A DNA stretch of 64,000 nt, taken from Dryocola clanedunensis_A (lineage in GTDB: Bacteria; Pseudomonadota; Gammaproteobacteria; Enterobacterales; Enterobacteriaceae). Location of the stretch: assembly GCA_038405435.1 (NCBI GenBank), contig JBBYHZ010000001.1; one strand, 5' to 3'. The position numbers and the translations under genes were made by a program. Position 1 is the first letter of the stretch, and every line of letters starts with the position of its first letter. Of the stretch, positions 9,595-19,191 are shown one piece after another. The notes under the pieces were generated by a model, which was not told the origin of the DNA, ran no database searches, and saw nothing but the letters and a program-made list of their open reading frames with translations.

Positions 9595-9680
9595 AACAAC
9601 CTCTGAAACCTGAACCGCTAAACAAGAATGACTTATTTAGCGTAAACCACACCGATTGGGCGACAGGTGCCGCCCTCGGA

Positions 9681-11951
9681 TTACTCTTCGCTGTCGCCAG
9701 CGCCTGCGCGGGCCGGGGAGTCAACTTCCACCCGGTCAATGCGCTGCAAACCACGCATTAACGTACCGCGACGGCCACGCTCTCCGGTGATCTTCTGCAG
9801 CTCTTCCGGACGCAGTTTGATTTTACGCTTTCCAACGTGCAGCGTAACGGTACTTTGTGGTGGCAGAATAAAGAGATGCGCCAGTTTATCATCTCCTTTC
9901 GCCGCTTCAGCGGAAGGGATAGAGATAATCTTGTTGCCCTTGCCTTTCGACAGCTGCGGCAGATCGCTGACCGGGAACATCAGCATGCGCCCTGCGGCGG
10001 TAATCGCCATCAGCATATCGTCGGCGCTGGTGATCTCCATTGGCGGCAGCACACGGGCGTTTTCCGGCAGGGAAATCAGCGTTTTACCGGCACGGTTGCG
10101 CGCCACTAAATCATTGAATGTACAGACGAAGCCGTAGCCTGCATCCGAGGCCATCAGCAGCTTCTGGTCGTCCGGCGCCATCAGCACATGCTCAACAACC
10201 GCGCCCGGCGGCGGCGTCAGCTTGCCGGTCAGCGGCTCGCCCTGGCCGCGGGCGGACGGCAGCGTGATCGGATCCAGCGCGTAGCTGCGCCCGGTCGAGT
10301 CGATAAAGGCAACCGGCTGGTTGCTCTTGCCCTTCGCCGAGGCCAGGTAGCTGTCCCCTGCTTTATAGTTCAGGCCCTGCGCGTCGATATCATGGCCTTT
10401 GGCGCTGCGCACCCAGCCCATCTGCGACAGCACGATGGTGACCGGCTCGGAAGGGGTCATATCGTGTTCGCTCATGGCTTTGGCTTCTTCGCGCTCGCGC
10501 AGCGGCGAACGGCGATCGTCACCGTAGGCGTCTGAATCTGCCTGCAGCTCTTTCTTCAGCAGGGTGTTCATTTTACGTTCGGAGGCGAGGATGCTTTGCA
10601 GCTGGTCGCGCTCTTTTTCCAGCTCGCCCTGCTCGCCGCGAATTTTCATCTCTTCGAGTTTAGCGAGGTGGCGTAATTTCAGCTCGAGGATGGATTCAGC
10701 CTGGGTTTCGCTGAGTGCGAAACGCTCCATCAGCACCGGCTTCGGCTCATCCTCGGTGCGGATGATGTGAATCACTTCATCAATGTTGAGGAACGCCACC
10801 AGCAAGCCTTCGAGGATATGCAGGCGTTTAAGGACTTTTTCGAGACGATAGTTAAGGCGACGACGCACCGTGTCACGACGGTAAACCAGCCACTCGGTCA
10901 GAATTTCAAGCAGGTTCTTCACCGATGGACGGTTGTCCAGGCCGATCATATTGAGGTTAACGCGATAGCTCTTCTCAAGATCGGTGGTGGCGAACAGGTG
11001 GTTCATCACCTGTTCCATGTCCACGCGGTTAGAGCGCGGCACAATCACCAGACGGGTCGGGTTTTCATGGTCGGATTCGTCACGCAGATCTTCAACCATC
11101 GGCAGCTTTTTCGCACGCATCTGGTTGGCAATTTGTTCCAGCACGCGAGCGCCGGAGACCTGGTGCGGCAGCGCGGTGATTACCACGTCGCCCTCTTCTT
11201 TCTTCCAAACCGCGCGCATACGGACGGAACCGCGCCCGGTCTGGTAAATCTTGCGAATTTCATTACGCGGGGTAATGATTTCGGCTTCCGTTGGGTAGTC
11301 CGGGCCGTGCACGATATCCAGCAGCTCGTCCAGCGAGGTTTTCGGCTGGTCGATAAGCGTCATTGCCGCCTTCGCCACTTCACGCAGGTTGTGCGGAGGA
11401 ATATCCGTCGCCATCCCTACGGCGATACCGGTGGTCCCGTTCAGCAGGATATTTGGCAGGCGCGCAGGCAGCGTTTTTGGCTCCTGAAGCGTACCGTCAA
11501 AGTTTGGGGTGTAATCCACGGTGCCCTGGCCGAGCTCGCCGAGCAGGACTTCAGCGTATTTCGACAGGCGAGATTCGGTATAACGCATTGCCGCAAAGGA
11601 CTTCGGATCGTCCGGCGCGCCCCAGTTTCCCTGCCCGTCTACCAGCGGGTAGCGGTAAGAGAACGGCTGCGCCATCAGCACCATCGCTTCGTAACAGGCG
11701 CTGTCGCCGTGCGGATGGTACTTACCCAGCACGTCACCGACGGTACGGGCGGACTTCTTAAACTTCGCGCTGGCGCTTAGTCCCAACTCCGACATGGCAT
11801 AAACAATGCGGCGCTGAACGGGCTTAAGCCCATCGCCGATAAACGGCAGCGCGCGGTCCATGATGACGTACATGGAGTAGTTGAGATAGGCATTTTCCGT
11901 GAATTCGTGCAGCGCAAGGCGCTCTGCACCATCATGAGTCAGATCACTCAT
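9681..11951 (-). CDS. parC: DNA topoisomerase IV subunit A
   Basis: This 756-residue subunit A of topoisomerase IV makes the transient double-strand break that decatenates daughter chromosomes. The catalytic Tyr is in AAMRYTESRLSKY (Tyr124 here, Tyr120 in E. coli); the beta-pinwheel C-terminal domain follows about residue 500. There are four extra residues near the N-terminus relative to E. coli (SDLTHDGAERL). The quinolone-resistance-determining segment KYHPHGDSACYEAM has the Ser and Glu equivalent to E. coli Ser80 and Glu84, i.e. the susceptible form. parE lies 5 kb away in the same orientation. Confidence 0.97.
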   Translation of the reverse strand: MSDLTHDGAERLALHEFTENAYLNYSMYVIMDRALPFIGDGLKPVQRRIVYAMSELGLSASAKFKKSARTVGDVLGKYHPHGDSACYEAMVLMAQPFSYRYPLVDGQGNWGAPDDPKSFAAMRYTESRLSKYAEVLLGELGQGTVDYTPNFDGTLQEPKTLPARLPNILLNGTTGIAVGMATDIPPHNLREVAKAAMTLIDQPKTSLDELLDIVHGPDYPTEAEIITPRNEIRKIYQTGRGSVRMRAVWKKEEGDVVITALPHQVSGARVLEQIANQMRAKKLPMVEDLRDESDHENPTRLVIVPRSNRVDMEQVMNHLFATTDLEKSYRVNLNMIGLDNRPSVKNLLEILTEWLVYRRDTVRRRLNYRLEKVLKRLHILEGLLVAFLNIDEVIHIIRTEDEPKPVLMERFALSETQAESILELKLRHLAKLEEMKIRGEQGELEKERDQLQSILASERKMNTLLKKELQADSDAYGDDRRSPLREREEAKAMSEHDMTPSEPVTIVLSQMGWVRSAKGHDIDAQGLNYKAGDSYLASAKGKSNQPVAFIDSTGRSYALDPITLPSARGQGEPLTGKLTPPPGAVVEHVLMAPDDQKLLMASDAGYGFVCTFNDLVARNRAGKTLISLPENARVLPPMEITSADDMLMAITAAGRMLMFPVSDLPQLSKGKGNKIISIPSAEAAKGDDKLAHLFILPPQSTVTLHVGKRKIKLRPEELQKITGERGRRGTLMRGLQRIDRVEVDSPARAGAGDSEE

Positions 11952-12147
11952 TAATCATTCATCCTCAAACTGACGAGCCGAGTGTGGCCACAAACGGCGT
12001 AATTGCCGCCGATAGTACCTTATCTGGCAGGTGTAGTCACAGGGGAGGAATGATTTGCGCAAAGTTTGGGCCATTACCCGCGGCGGGCAGACAAGGATTG
12101 ACCTTACCTGCCCGCCCTGGTTGTCCGGACGTCGCGCTCGGGGTGAA

Positions 12148-12558
12148 TTATTTCACTTTAGTCACGTTTTTTACGTCAATTTCAACGGAGTTCCAGTCCT
12201 TATCCACTTTCCCTTCCAGCTGCACGGTATCCTGCGGGGTGATGGTTTGCCCATTCCAGCGCTTGTGGTCAATATCCACGTTGATGGTGCCGGTGCTGTC
12301 GCGGAAGGTGTAGTCATCGCCCCCGATGCGCTGTTCGATTTTCCCCGTCAGCGTAACCCAGGTGTCGTCAGATAATGTTTTGGCCTTTTCAACGGTGGTT
12401 TTACTCCCGCTTGGCCCGACAAAGCCCCCCTGAGCCTGAGTCTGGGTTTGCTGCGCGGCAGGCGCGGCATTCGGGTCAACGAAGCCCCCCTGATTTGCGG
12501 CAAAGGCAGGTGCGGCGGTAATCGCCAGGACGGTCATCATTGCGGCTAGTTTTTTCAT
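12148..12558 (-). CDS. ygiW: YgiW/BOF-family periplasmic stress protein
   Basis: This 136-residue protein has a signal peptide (MKKLAAMMTVLAITAAPAFA) followed by a Gln-rich linker with two GGFV repeats. An OB-fold BOF domain (about 50-136; WVTLTGKIEQRIGGDDYTFRD) completes it. E. coli YgiW is induced by peroxide and metal stress and belongs to the qseBC regulon. The ATG at 12558 starts the signal peptide directly; the six upstream codons are excluded. It is divergent from qseB across a region containing a QseB-type box. Confidence 0.9.
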   Translation of the reverse strand: MKKLAAMMTVLAITAAPAFAANQGGFVDPNAAPAAQQTQTQAQGGFVGPSGSKTTVEKAKTLSDDTWVTLTGKIEQRIGGDDYTFRDSTGTINVDIDHKRWNGQTITPQDTVQLEGKVDKDWNSVEIDVKNVTKVK

Positions 12559-12612
12559 TGTTGTTTCTCCCTTCATGTATGTCGTAACTGGTACCTATTA
12601 AAACGCAGAGAT

Positions 12613-12629
12613 CTTAACGCGATCTTAAT
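12613..12629. promoter_or_regulatory. QseB/PmrA-type direct-repeat box
   Basis: Two hexamers, CTTAAC and CTTAAT, are spaced by five bases (11-bp period). This matches the CTTAA direct repeat known for PmrA/QseB response regulators. It lies between the divergent ygiW and qseB genes, as expected for QseB autoregulation and control of ygiW. Confidence 0.7.
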
Positions 12630-12761
12630 TTCGCCACGACAAATCGCTTTTATTATGAAAATGCGGCGCCCGCCGAAGCAAGCGACTTTTCTCCTGTACA
12701 GCCCGGCATAATCGTTATTAACTTCCTGCACTTCCCGTCATGGACAATAAGGGACAGCGCT

Positions 12762-13421
12762 ATGCGCATATTGATAATCGAAGATGACAAACTGATCGGC
12801 GACGGCCTGAAGGCAGGCTTAACGAAAATGGGCTTTACCGTCGACTGGTTCACCGACGGCAAACTCGGCCAGTCGGCGCTGGGACAGGCCCCTTACGACG
12901 CGGTAGTGCTGGATCTAAGCCTGCCGGGTATCGACGGTCTGGAAATATTAAAGGGCTGGCGGCGCAGTGGTCAAAGCGAGCCGGTACTGATCCTCACCGC
13001 GCGGGATGCGCTGGAGCAGCGTGTGGAAGGCTTACAGCTTGGTGCGGATGACTACCTCTGCAAGCCTTTTGCCCTCATCGAAGTGGCGGCCCGGCTGCAG
13101 GTCCTGATCCGCCGCACTCACGGCCAGACGCTGCCCGCCCTCACGCACGCAGGCGTTGAACTCGATCCGTTAAAACTTACCGTCACACAGGACGGTGAAC
13201 CGCTCCAGCTTAAGCCGAAAGAATTTGCCCTGCTGGAACTGCTGATGCGCAATGCGGGCCGCGTTCTGCCCCGCACGCTTATCGAAGAGAAAATCTATAG
13301 CTGGGACGATGACGTCTCCCGCAACGCCCTGGAGGTGCATATCCACCATCTCAGGCGCAAACTGGGCAGCAGCTTTATCCGTACCGTTCACGGCATTGGC
13401 TATACGCTGGGTGAGGAATGA
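12762..13421 (+). CDS. qseB: Response regulator QseB
   Basis: This 219-residue OmpR/PhoB-type regulator has a receiver domain (about 1-115; phospho-acceptor Asp51 in VVLDLSLPG, conserved Lys in LCKPF). The winged-helix DNA-binding domain spans about 125-219 (ending VRTVHGIGYTLGEE). It partners QseC, encoded directly downstream with a 4-bp ATGA overlap, implying translational coupling. In E. coli the pair controls flagella, biofilm and metal-linked genes and is activated by Fe3+ through cross-talk with PmrB. Confidence 0.94.
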   Translation: MRILIIEDDKLIGDGLKAGLTKMGFTVDWFTDGKLGQSALGQAPYDAVVLDLSLPGIDGLEILKGWRRSGQSEPVLILTARDALEQRVEGLQLGADDYLCKPFALIEVAARLQVLIRRTHGQTLPALTHAGVELDPLKLTVTQDGEPLQLKPKEFALLELLMRNAGRVLPRTLIEEKIYSWDDDVSRNALEVHIHHLRRKLGSSFIRTVHGIGYTLGEE

Positions 13422-14770
13422 TTAAGATACTGACGCAAAGCCTTCGCGCCCGGCTGCTTGCCGGTTTCGTTCTGCTGCTGCTCGCCGCCTGGGCAGGGGC
13501 CAGCCTCGCCGCCTGGTACCAGACCAGTAAATCGCTGAACAAACTCTTCGATACGCAGCAGCTACTTTTTGCAAAACGCCTCAGCGCGCTGGACCTGAGC
13601 GAATTACGCGGCGAGCCCCAACTGCCGCGCAGTAAAAAAATGGTGCCCCACCATCGGGGCAAGCAGGACGATGATACCCTCGCCTTCGCCATTTTCTCGA
13701 AGGACGGGCATCTGCTGCTTAACGATGGCGATAACGGGAAAGACCTTGAATACGGCTATTCTCGCGACGGCTTTACGGATGGCAGGCTGAAAGGCGATGA
13801 CGACGCATGGCGGCTTCTCTGGCTGACCACGGCAGACGGCAAGTACCGCATCGTGGTGGGCCAGGAGTGGGACTACAGGCAAGAGATGGCGCGGGACGTC
13901 GTGGCATCTCAGCTTCTGCCCTGGCTTATTGCGCTGCCGCTGATGCTGCTTCTGCTGGTCTGTCTGGTCAGCCGTGCGCTCGCGCCGCTCCACAAGCTTG
14001 CCGCGCAGCTCGCTCGCCGGGCGCCTGACGAGGCCGGTCAGTTAGAATCGCAGGATATGCCCCTGGAAGTTAAACCGCTGGTGAAAGCGCTGAATCAGCT
14101 TTTTACCCGTACCGGGGAGTTTATGCTGCGTGAACGCCGCTTCACTTCCGATGCCGCCCACGAGCTTCGTAGCCCGCTGGCCGCGCTAAAGGTGCAGACC
14201 GAAGTAGCTCAGCTGGCCGGTGACGACGCCCCGCTGCGCGACCACGCCCTGAACAATCTTAGTTCTGGAATAGATCGCGCTGCCAGGCTGGTCGATCAGC
14301 TTCTCACGCTTTCGCGACTCGATTCGCTGGACAAGCTGGACGACGTCAAAGAGCTTTCGCTTGCCGAACTTTTACAAAGCGCAGTGATGGACGCATGGCA
14401 TCAGGCGCAGCGTGAAGGCGTGGAGATACGCCTTGATATACAAAATCAGACCTCTCTACGTGGTCAACCTCTGCTGCTGGGACTGATGATACGTAACGTG
14501 CTGGATAACGCAGTGCGCTACAGCCCGAGCGGCAGCATTGTTAATGTTGCGCTACTCCCGCGTGAAATCTGCATAACCGACAACGGCGGGGGCGTCAGCC
14601 CGGAATTCTTAACGGGCCTAGGCGAACGTTTCTTCCGCCCACCGGGGCAGGAGAAAACCGGCAGCGGGCTGGGCCTGTCCATCGTGCAACGTATCGCGGC
14701 GTTGCACGCTATGCGGACACATTTTTCCAATAACGCAGAGGGAGGTTTTCAGGTGCGGATAAGCTGGTAG
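13418..14770 (+). CDS. qseC: Sensor histidine kinase QseC
   Basis: This is a 450-residue membrane sensor kinase. It has a first membrane segment (about 10-30), a periplasmic sensor (about 31-160), a second membrane segment (about 167-187) and a HAMP-like linker. The phospho-accepting His248 is in SDAAHELRSPLAALK, and the ATPase domain has the N box (RNVLDNAVRYSP), DNGGGVS and GSGLGLSIV. It phosphorylates and dephosphorylates QseB. The gene starts inside the qseB stop codon. Confidence 0.94.
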   Translation: MIKILTQSLRARLLAGFVLLLLAAWAGASLAAWYQTSKSLNKLFDTQQLLFAKRLSALDLSELRGEPQLPRSKKMVPHHRGKQDDDTLAFAIFSKDGHLLLNDGDNGKDLEYGYSRDGFTDGRLKGDDDAWRLLWLTTADGKYRIVVGQEWDYRQEMARDVVASQLLPWLIALPLMLLLLVCLVSRALAPLHKLAAQLARRAPDEAGQLESQDMPLEVKPLVKALNQLFTRTGEFMLRERRFTSDAAHELRSPLAALKVQTEVAQLAGDDAPLRDHALNNLSSGIDRAARLVDQLLTLSRLDSLDKLDDVKELSLAELLQSAVMDAWHQAQREGVEIRLDIQNQTSLRGQPLLLGLMIRNVLDNAVRYSPSGSIVNVALLPREICITDNGGGVSPEFLTGLGERFFRPPGQEKTGSGLGLSIVQRIAALHAMRTHFSNNAEGGFQVRISW

Positions 14771-14879
14771 CCAGCCGATTATTGCGAATCAAGCAAAAGT
14801 CTTTGCACATTCTGGCCATTTTACCGTGACGGCGATCACGTTAGAATTCGTGCCAAACGTAATGATTCGAGGACTACCG

Positions 14880-15461
14880 ATGAGCAACATCCTGATTATC
14901 AACGGCGCGAAGAAATTCGCCCACTCAAACGGCCAGCTTAACGACACCCTGACCGAAGTCGCGGAAAGCTTTTTGCGCGACCTCGGACATGATGTTCAGG
15001 TTACCCGTACCGACAGCGACTACGACGTAAAAACCGAGGTTGAAAAGTATCTCTGGGCCGACACGGTAATCTATCAGATGCCGGGCTGGTGGATGGGCGC
15101 ACCCTGGACCATGAAAAAATACATCGATGACGTGTTTACCGAAGGTCACGGCTCTCTGTACGCCAGCGATGGCCGTACACGCTCGGACGCCGAGAAAAAA
15201 TATGGCTCCGGCGGCCTGATCCAGGGCAAGACCTATATGCTGTCTCTGACCTGGAACGCACCGCTGCAGGCCTTTGAAGACAAGGAGCAGTTCTTCCACG
15301 GCGTGGGCGTAGACGGCGTTTATCTGCCGTTCCACAAGGCTAACCAGTTCCTCGGAATGGAAGGTCTGCCGACCTTTATCGCCAACGACGTGATGAAAGT
15401 CCCTGACGTTCCACGCTTTGTTGCAGAATATCGCAAGCATCTCGGCGAAATTTTTGCTTAA
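14880..15461 (+). CDS. mdaB: NADPH:quinone oxidoreductase MdaB
   Basis: This 193-residue flavodoxin-fold FAD protein has the length and sequence pattern of E. coli MdaB (MSNILIINGAKKFAHS; YQMPGWWMGAPWTMKKYIDDV). It carries out two-electron reduction of quinones, which limits redox cycling, and forms a pair with the quinol monooxygenase YgiN encoded 32 bp downstream. The ATG at 14880 gives the family N-terminus; the longer frame lacks a ribosome binding site. Confidence 0.94.
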   Translation: MSNILIINGAKKFAHSNGQLNDTLTEVAESFLRDLGHDVQVTRTDSDYDVKTEVEKYLWADTVIYQMPGWWMGAPWTMKKYIDDVFTEGHGSLYASDGRTRSDAEKKYGSGGLIQGKTYMLSLTWNAPLQAFEDKEQFFHGVGVDGVYLPFHKANQFLGMEGLPTFIANDVMKVPDVPRFVAEYRKHLGEIFA

Positions 15462-15493
15462 CTGAGTTCAAGCTTAAACAAACGGAGTTAGTC

Positions 15494-15811
15494 ATGCTTA
15501 CAGTAATAGCTGAAATTCGTACCCGTCCTGGCCAGCACCACCGCCAGGCCGTTGTCGACGCCTTTGCAAAAATTATTCCTACCGTGCTGGAAGAAGAAGG
15601 CTGCTTTGGCTACGCCCCGCTGGTGGATCATAACGCTCAGGTTCCTTTCCAGACCGCAGCACCGGATTCCATCTTTATGGTTGAGAAGTGGGAGAGCGTT
15701 GCTCATCTGGAAGCTCACCTTGCTACGGCCCATATGAAAAGCCACAGCGCTGCGGTGAAAGACGACGTGCTGGATATTCATATCCACATTCTGGAAGACG
15801 CGATTAAGTAA
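15494..15811 (+). CDS. ygiN: Putative quinol monooxygenase YgiN
   Basis: This 105-residue protein is a single ABM (antibiotic biosynthesis monooxygenase) ferredoxin-like domain with the pattern LTVIAEIRTRPGQH and MVEKWES. E. coli YgiN oxidises menadiol to menadione, so with MdaB it can cycle quinones. GGAG precedes the ATG. It is probably cotranscribed with mdaB. Confidence 0.92.
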   Translation: MLTVIAEIRTRPGQHHRQAVVDAFAKIIPTVLEEEGCFGYAPLVDHNAQVPFQTAAPDSIFMVEKWESVAHLEAHLATAHMKSHSAAVKDDVLDIHIHILEDAIK

Positions 15812-15832
15812 TCCCGGTTTTCATCAGGAACA

Positions 15833-15858
15833 AAAGAGCTGGTTTATACCGGCTCTTT
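15833..15858. terminator. Terminator between ygiN and araJ
   Basis: A stem AAAGAGCTGG / CCGGCTCTTT (one mismatch) with a six-base loop lies between convergent genes. It has flanking A- and T-rich ends and so could work in both directions. Confidence 0.7.
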
Positions 15859-17032
15859 ATATTGATGCATGAAGCGTTGCCTGCGAGCGCTTTGCCTGGA
15901 GATAGCCATACATGAGCAGCGAAGACATCGCGGCGAATGAAAGCAGCGCGGCTGGCAAAGTGACGTAGCTCCAGCTGAAGCCAAGCGTAATCATCATCCC
16001 GCCCAGGTATGCGCCGACAGCGCTGCCGAGATTAAACGCCACCTGTCCCCCGGCCGCACCCAACAGCTCGCCCCCCTGCGCGTTACGCAGCAGTAAAATC
16101 TGTAGCGGAGCCGACAGGGCAAACAACCCGGCGCAGCAGATGAACCCCATAGCAAGCGACGCGGTTTTATTCTCCCCGGCAGCAAACAGCATCACCAGCG
16201 AGAGCACGATCGCCAGATCGGTTGCTGCCGCAATGCGCAGCGGGCTGTACCGTCCTGATAACCTGCCGCTCAGGATGTTGCCGAGCACCATGCCGAGCCC
16301 CATCAGCACCATGATGGCCGTCATAGCGGCTTCTGAAAAGCCGGAAACGCTGACCATAAAGGGTTTTACAAAGCTGAACCAGGCGAACACGCCTGCGTTT
16401 CCGAACATCGTGGCTGAAAAAATCAGCCACGGCTCTGGCCGTTTCAGAAAGCGGAACTGCTCTGCAAAACGGACTTCGGATCGGTCAAACAGCGCGGGCA
16501 CCCAGAAAAAAATCGACCCAATCACCAGTACATCAAAAGCAGCAATCAACATGAACGCGTAGCGCCAGTTAAACGTATGGCCAATCCATGTGCCAAGCGG
16601 AACCCCCGCAAGGTTCGCGACCGTCATCCCGGCGACCATGCCCGCTACTGCCACCGTCACCTTTCCCGGCGGCGCCACTTTAGAGAGGATAATGGTGCCG
16701 ACGCCGAAAAATGCGCCGTGCGGAAAGCCTGAAATCAGGCGCCCAATTGCCAGCATGGTATAGGAGGTGGAAAAAGTAAAAATGGCGTTCCCGACCACGC
16801 ACAGCGCCGCCAGAAATAACAGAATGCTTTTAAGGGAGAACTTTTGTGAGAACAGGGCAACGATCGGCGCGCCAATAACCACGCCAAAGGCATAAAACGA
16901 GATCATATTGCCGGCTGCGGGGATTGTTATGCCGGTATCGTAGGCAAGCTCCGGAAGCACGCCCATGATGCCAAACTCGGCCATGCCCAGACCAAAAGTA
17001 CCAAGCGCTAACGCAAATATCGTTTTTTTCAC
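15857..17032 (-). CDS. araJ: AraJ-like major facilitator exporter
   Basis: This 391-residue MFS (DHA1) protein has 12 predicted membrane helices. It follows E. coli AraJ closely through the first helices (LALGTFGLGMAEFGIMGVLPELA) and the loop motifs GRLISGFPHGAFFGVG and GQVAFNLGSAVGAYLGG. AraJ is arabinose-inducible in E. coli and a putative sugar or drug efflux pump; its physiological substrate is unknown. In E. coli araJ sits elsewhere on the chromosome, so its place between ygiN and parE is a lineage-specific arrangement. Confidence 0.85.
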   Translation of the reverse strand: MKKTIFALALGTFGLGMAEFGIMGVLPELAYDTGITIPAAGNMISFYAFGVVIGAPIVALFSQKFSLKSILLFLAALCVVGNAIFTFSTSYTMLAIGRLISGFPHGAFFGVGTIILSKVAPPGKVTVAVAGMVAGMTVANLAGVPLGTWIGHTFNWRYAFMLIAAFDVLVIGSIFFWVPALFDRSEVRFAEQFRFLKRPEPWLIFSATMFGNAGVFAWFSFVKPFMVSVSGFSEAAMTAIMVLMGLGMVLGNILSGRLSGRYSPLRIAAATDLAIVLSLVMLFAAGENKTASLAMGFICCAGLFALSAPLQILLLRNAQGGELLGAAGGQVAFNLGSAVGAYLGGMMITLGFSWSYVTLPAALLSFAAMSSLLMYGYLQAKRSQATLHASI

Positions 17033-17250
17033 ACGGCTGACCGCTTCACAGGTGAATGACGCGGATATTATTTATCATTCTGGCGGGCGCAACCAGTTCA
17101 AAACAGGGTATCAGCTCGTTAGTCCATGATGTCGCCAGAGATTGTGAATACGGGGAAGTCGAAGAGCAGGCCGCTTTGCGCGTTGATCATCAAAAGCGGC
17201 CTGTTTGTAGCGTAGATCGGTATGTCCATCAAACGACGGCAGGCATTGCC

Positions 17251-19146
17251 CTACACGTCCAGATCGGCCATATCGCCTTTTTCCTGCAGCCAGTTACGGC
17301 GGTCTTCGGAACGTTTCTTGGCGAGCAGCATATCCATAATCGCCAGCGTTTTATCGCTGTCTTCATCGCTGATGGTCAGCTGTACCAGACGACGGGTATT
17401 AGGGTCGAGCGTGGTTTCGCGCAGCTGAAGCGGGTTCATCTCGCCCAGCCCTTTAAAGCGCTGTACGTTCGGCTTGCCCTTCTTGCGCTTAAGCTGTTCG
17501 AGCACCCCGGCCTTCTCTTCTTCATCGAGCGCGTAGAAAACCTCTTTGCCCAAATCGATACGATACAGCGGCGGCATTGCCACGTAGACATGACCGCCTT
17601 TAACCAGCGAGCGGAAGTGGCGTACAAACAGCGCGCACAGCAGCGTGGCGATGTGCAGACCATCCGAGTCCGCATCCGCGAGGATACAGACTTTACCGTA
17701 GCGCAGCTGGCTCAGATCTTCGCTGTCAGGATCGATGCCGATCGCCACGGAGATGTCATGCACCTCCTGAGAAGCCAGCACCTCATCGGAAGAGACTTCC
17801 CAGGTGTTGAGGATCTTGCCCTTCAGCGGCATGATCGCCTGATACTCTCGATCGCGCGCCTGCTTGGCAGAACCACCCGCCGAGTCCCCTTCCACGAGGA
17901 AGAGTTCGGTGCGGCTGAGATCCTGCGCCGTGCAGTCCGCCAGTTTGCCTGGCAATGCCGGGCCGCTGGTCAGCTTCTTGCGCACAACCTTCTTCGCCGC
18001 GCGCATACGACGCTGGGCGCTGGAAATAGCCAGCTCCGCCAGCTGTTCGGCAGCCTGTACGTTCTGGTTCAGCCACAGGCTGAACGCGTCTTTCACTACG
18101 CCCGAAACAAAAGCGGCGCACTGACGGGAAGAGAGGCGTTCTTTGGTCTGACCGGCAAACTGCGGATCCTGCATTTTGACTGACAGCACGTAAGCACAGC
18201 GCTCCCAGATATCGTCCGCAGAAAGTTTTACCCCACGCGGCAGGATGTTGCGGTATTCGCAAAACTCACGCATTGCGTCCAGCAGGCCCTGGCGCAGACC
18301 GTTAACGTGCGTGCCGCCCTGCATGGTTGGGATCAGGTTAACGTAGCTTTCGGTCAGCAGCTCGCCGCCTTCCGGGAGCCACAGCAGCGCCCAGTCAACC
18401 TGTTCGGTATCGCCAGCGAAGTTGCCGACAAACGGCGCTTCCGGCAGGGTAATCAGGCCATTTACGGCCTCGCACAGGTAATCTTTCAGACCGTCCTGGT
18501 AGCACCAGCGCTGCTCGGTATTGTTTACTTTATCGGTAAAAGTGATCTCAACGCCCGGGCAGAGAACCGCTTTCGCCTTAAGCAGATGGCTCAGGCGCGA
18601 AACGGAGAAGCGCGGGCTGTCGAAGAATTTTTCGTCCGGCCAGAAGTGAACGCTGGTACCGGTATTGCGCTTGCCGCAGGTGCCGACAACCTCAAGCTCC
18701 TGGACTTTATCGCCGTTTTCAAAGGCGATGCTGTAGACCTGCGCGTCACGGCGAACGGTGACTTCTACTCGCCTGGACAGGGCGTTAACAACGGAAATCC
18801 CCACCCCGTGCAGACCGCCGGAGAACTGGTAGTTTTTGTTGGAGAATTTCCCGCCCGCGTGCAGGCGGCAGAGGATCAGCTCGACCGCAGGGACGCCCTC
18901 TTCGGGGTGGATATCCACCGGCATACCGCGTCCGTCATCAATAACTTCCAGCGACTGGTCGGCGTGGAGAATTACATCAACACGCTTAGCATGGCCTGCC
19001 AGCGCTTCATCCACGCTGTTATCAATGACTTCCTGGCCCAGATGGTTCGGGCGTGTTGTGTCGGTGTACATTCCCGGGCGGCGGCGAACCGGCTCAAGCC
19101 CGGTGAGTACCTCAATGGCATCGGCGTTATAACTGGATTGCGTCAT
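17251..19146 (-). CDS. parE: DNA topoisomerase IV subunit B
   Basis: This 631-residue subunit has a GHKL ATPase N-terminus (EVIDNSVDEALAGHA, DDGRGMPVD, SGGLHGVGISVVNALS), a transducer domain and a TOPRIM domain (EGDSAGGSAKQ, ADADSDG). With ParC it decatenates chromosomes. The quinolone-linked segment NTWEVSSDEVLASQEV looks like the susceptible form. It is last of a minus-strand run nudF-yqiB-cpdA-yqiA-parE. Confidence 0.97.
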   Translation of the reverse strand: MTQSSYNADAIEVLTGLEPVRRRPGMYTDTTRPNHLGQEVIDNSVDEALAGHAKRVDVILHADQSLEVIDDGRGMPVDIHPEEGVPAVELILCRLHAGGKFSNKNYQFSGGLHGVGISVVNALSRRVEVTVRRDAQVYSIAFENGDKVQELEVVGTCGKRNTGTSVHFWPDEKFFDSPRFSVSRLSHLLKAKAVLCPGVEITFTDKVNNTEQRWCYQDGLKDYLCEAVNGLITLPEAPFVGNFAGDTEQVDWALLWLPEGGELLTESYVNLIPTMQGGTHVNGLRQGLLDAMREFCEYRNILPRGVKLSADDIWERCAYVLSVKMQDPQFAGQTKERLSSRQCAAFVSGVVKDAFSLWLNQNVQAAEQLAELAISSAQRRMRAAKKVVRKKLTSGPALPGKLADCTAQDLSRTELFLVEGDSAGGSAKQARDREYQAIMPLKGKILNTWEVSSDEVLASQEVHDISVAIGIDPDSEDLSQLRYGKVCILADADSDGLHIATLLCALFVRHFRSLVKGGHVYVAMPPLYRIDLGKEVFYALDEEEKAGVLEQLKRKKGKPNVQRFKGLGEMNPLQLRETTLDPNTRRLVQLTISDEDSDKTLAIMDMLLAKKRSEDRRNWLQEKGDMADLDV

Positions 19147-19191
19147 GGTTTATTCGTTCAGATAGCGAAACAGGAATCGGGCGACCCGGCC

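Noticed and set aside
17056..18183. Long open frame antisense to parE (375 codons), with a second one at 18307-19413
   Set aside because: These are shadow frames of the parE coding strand; composition and lack of motifs argue against real genes.
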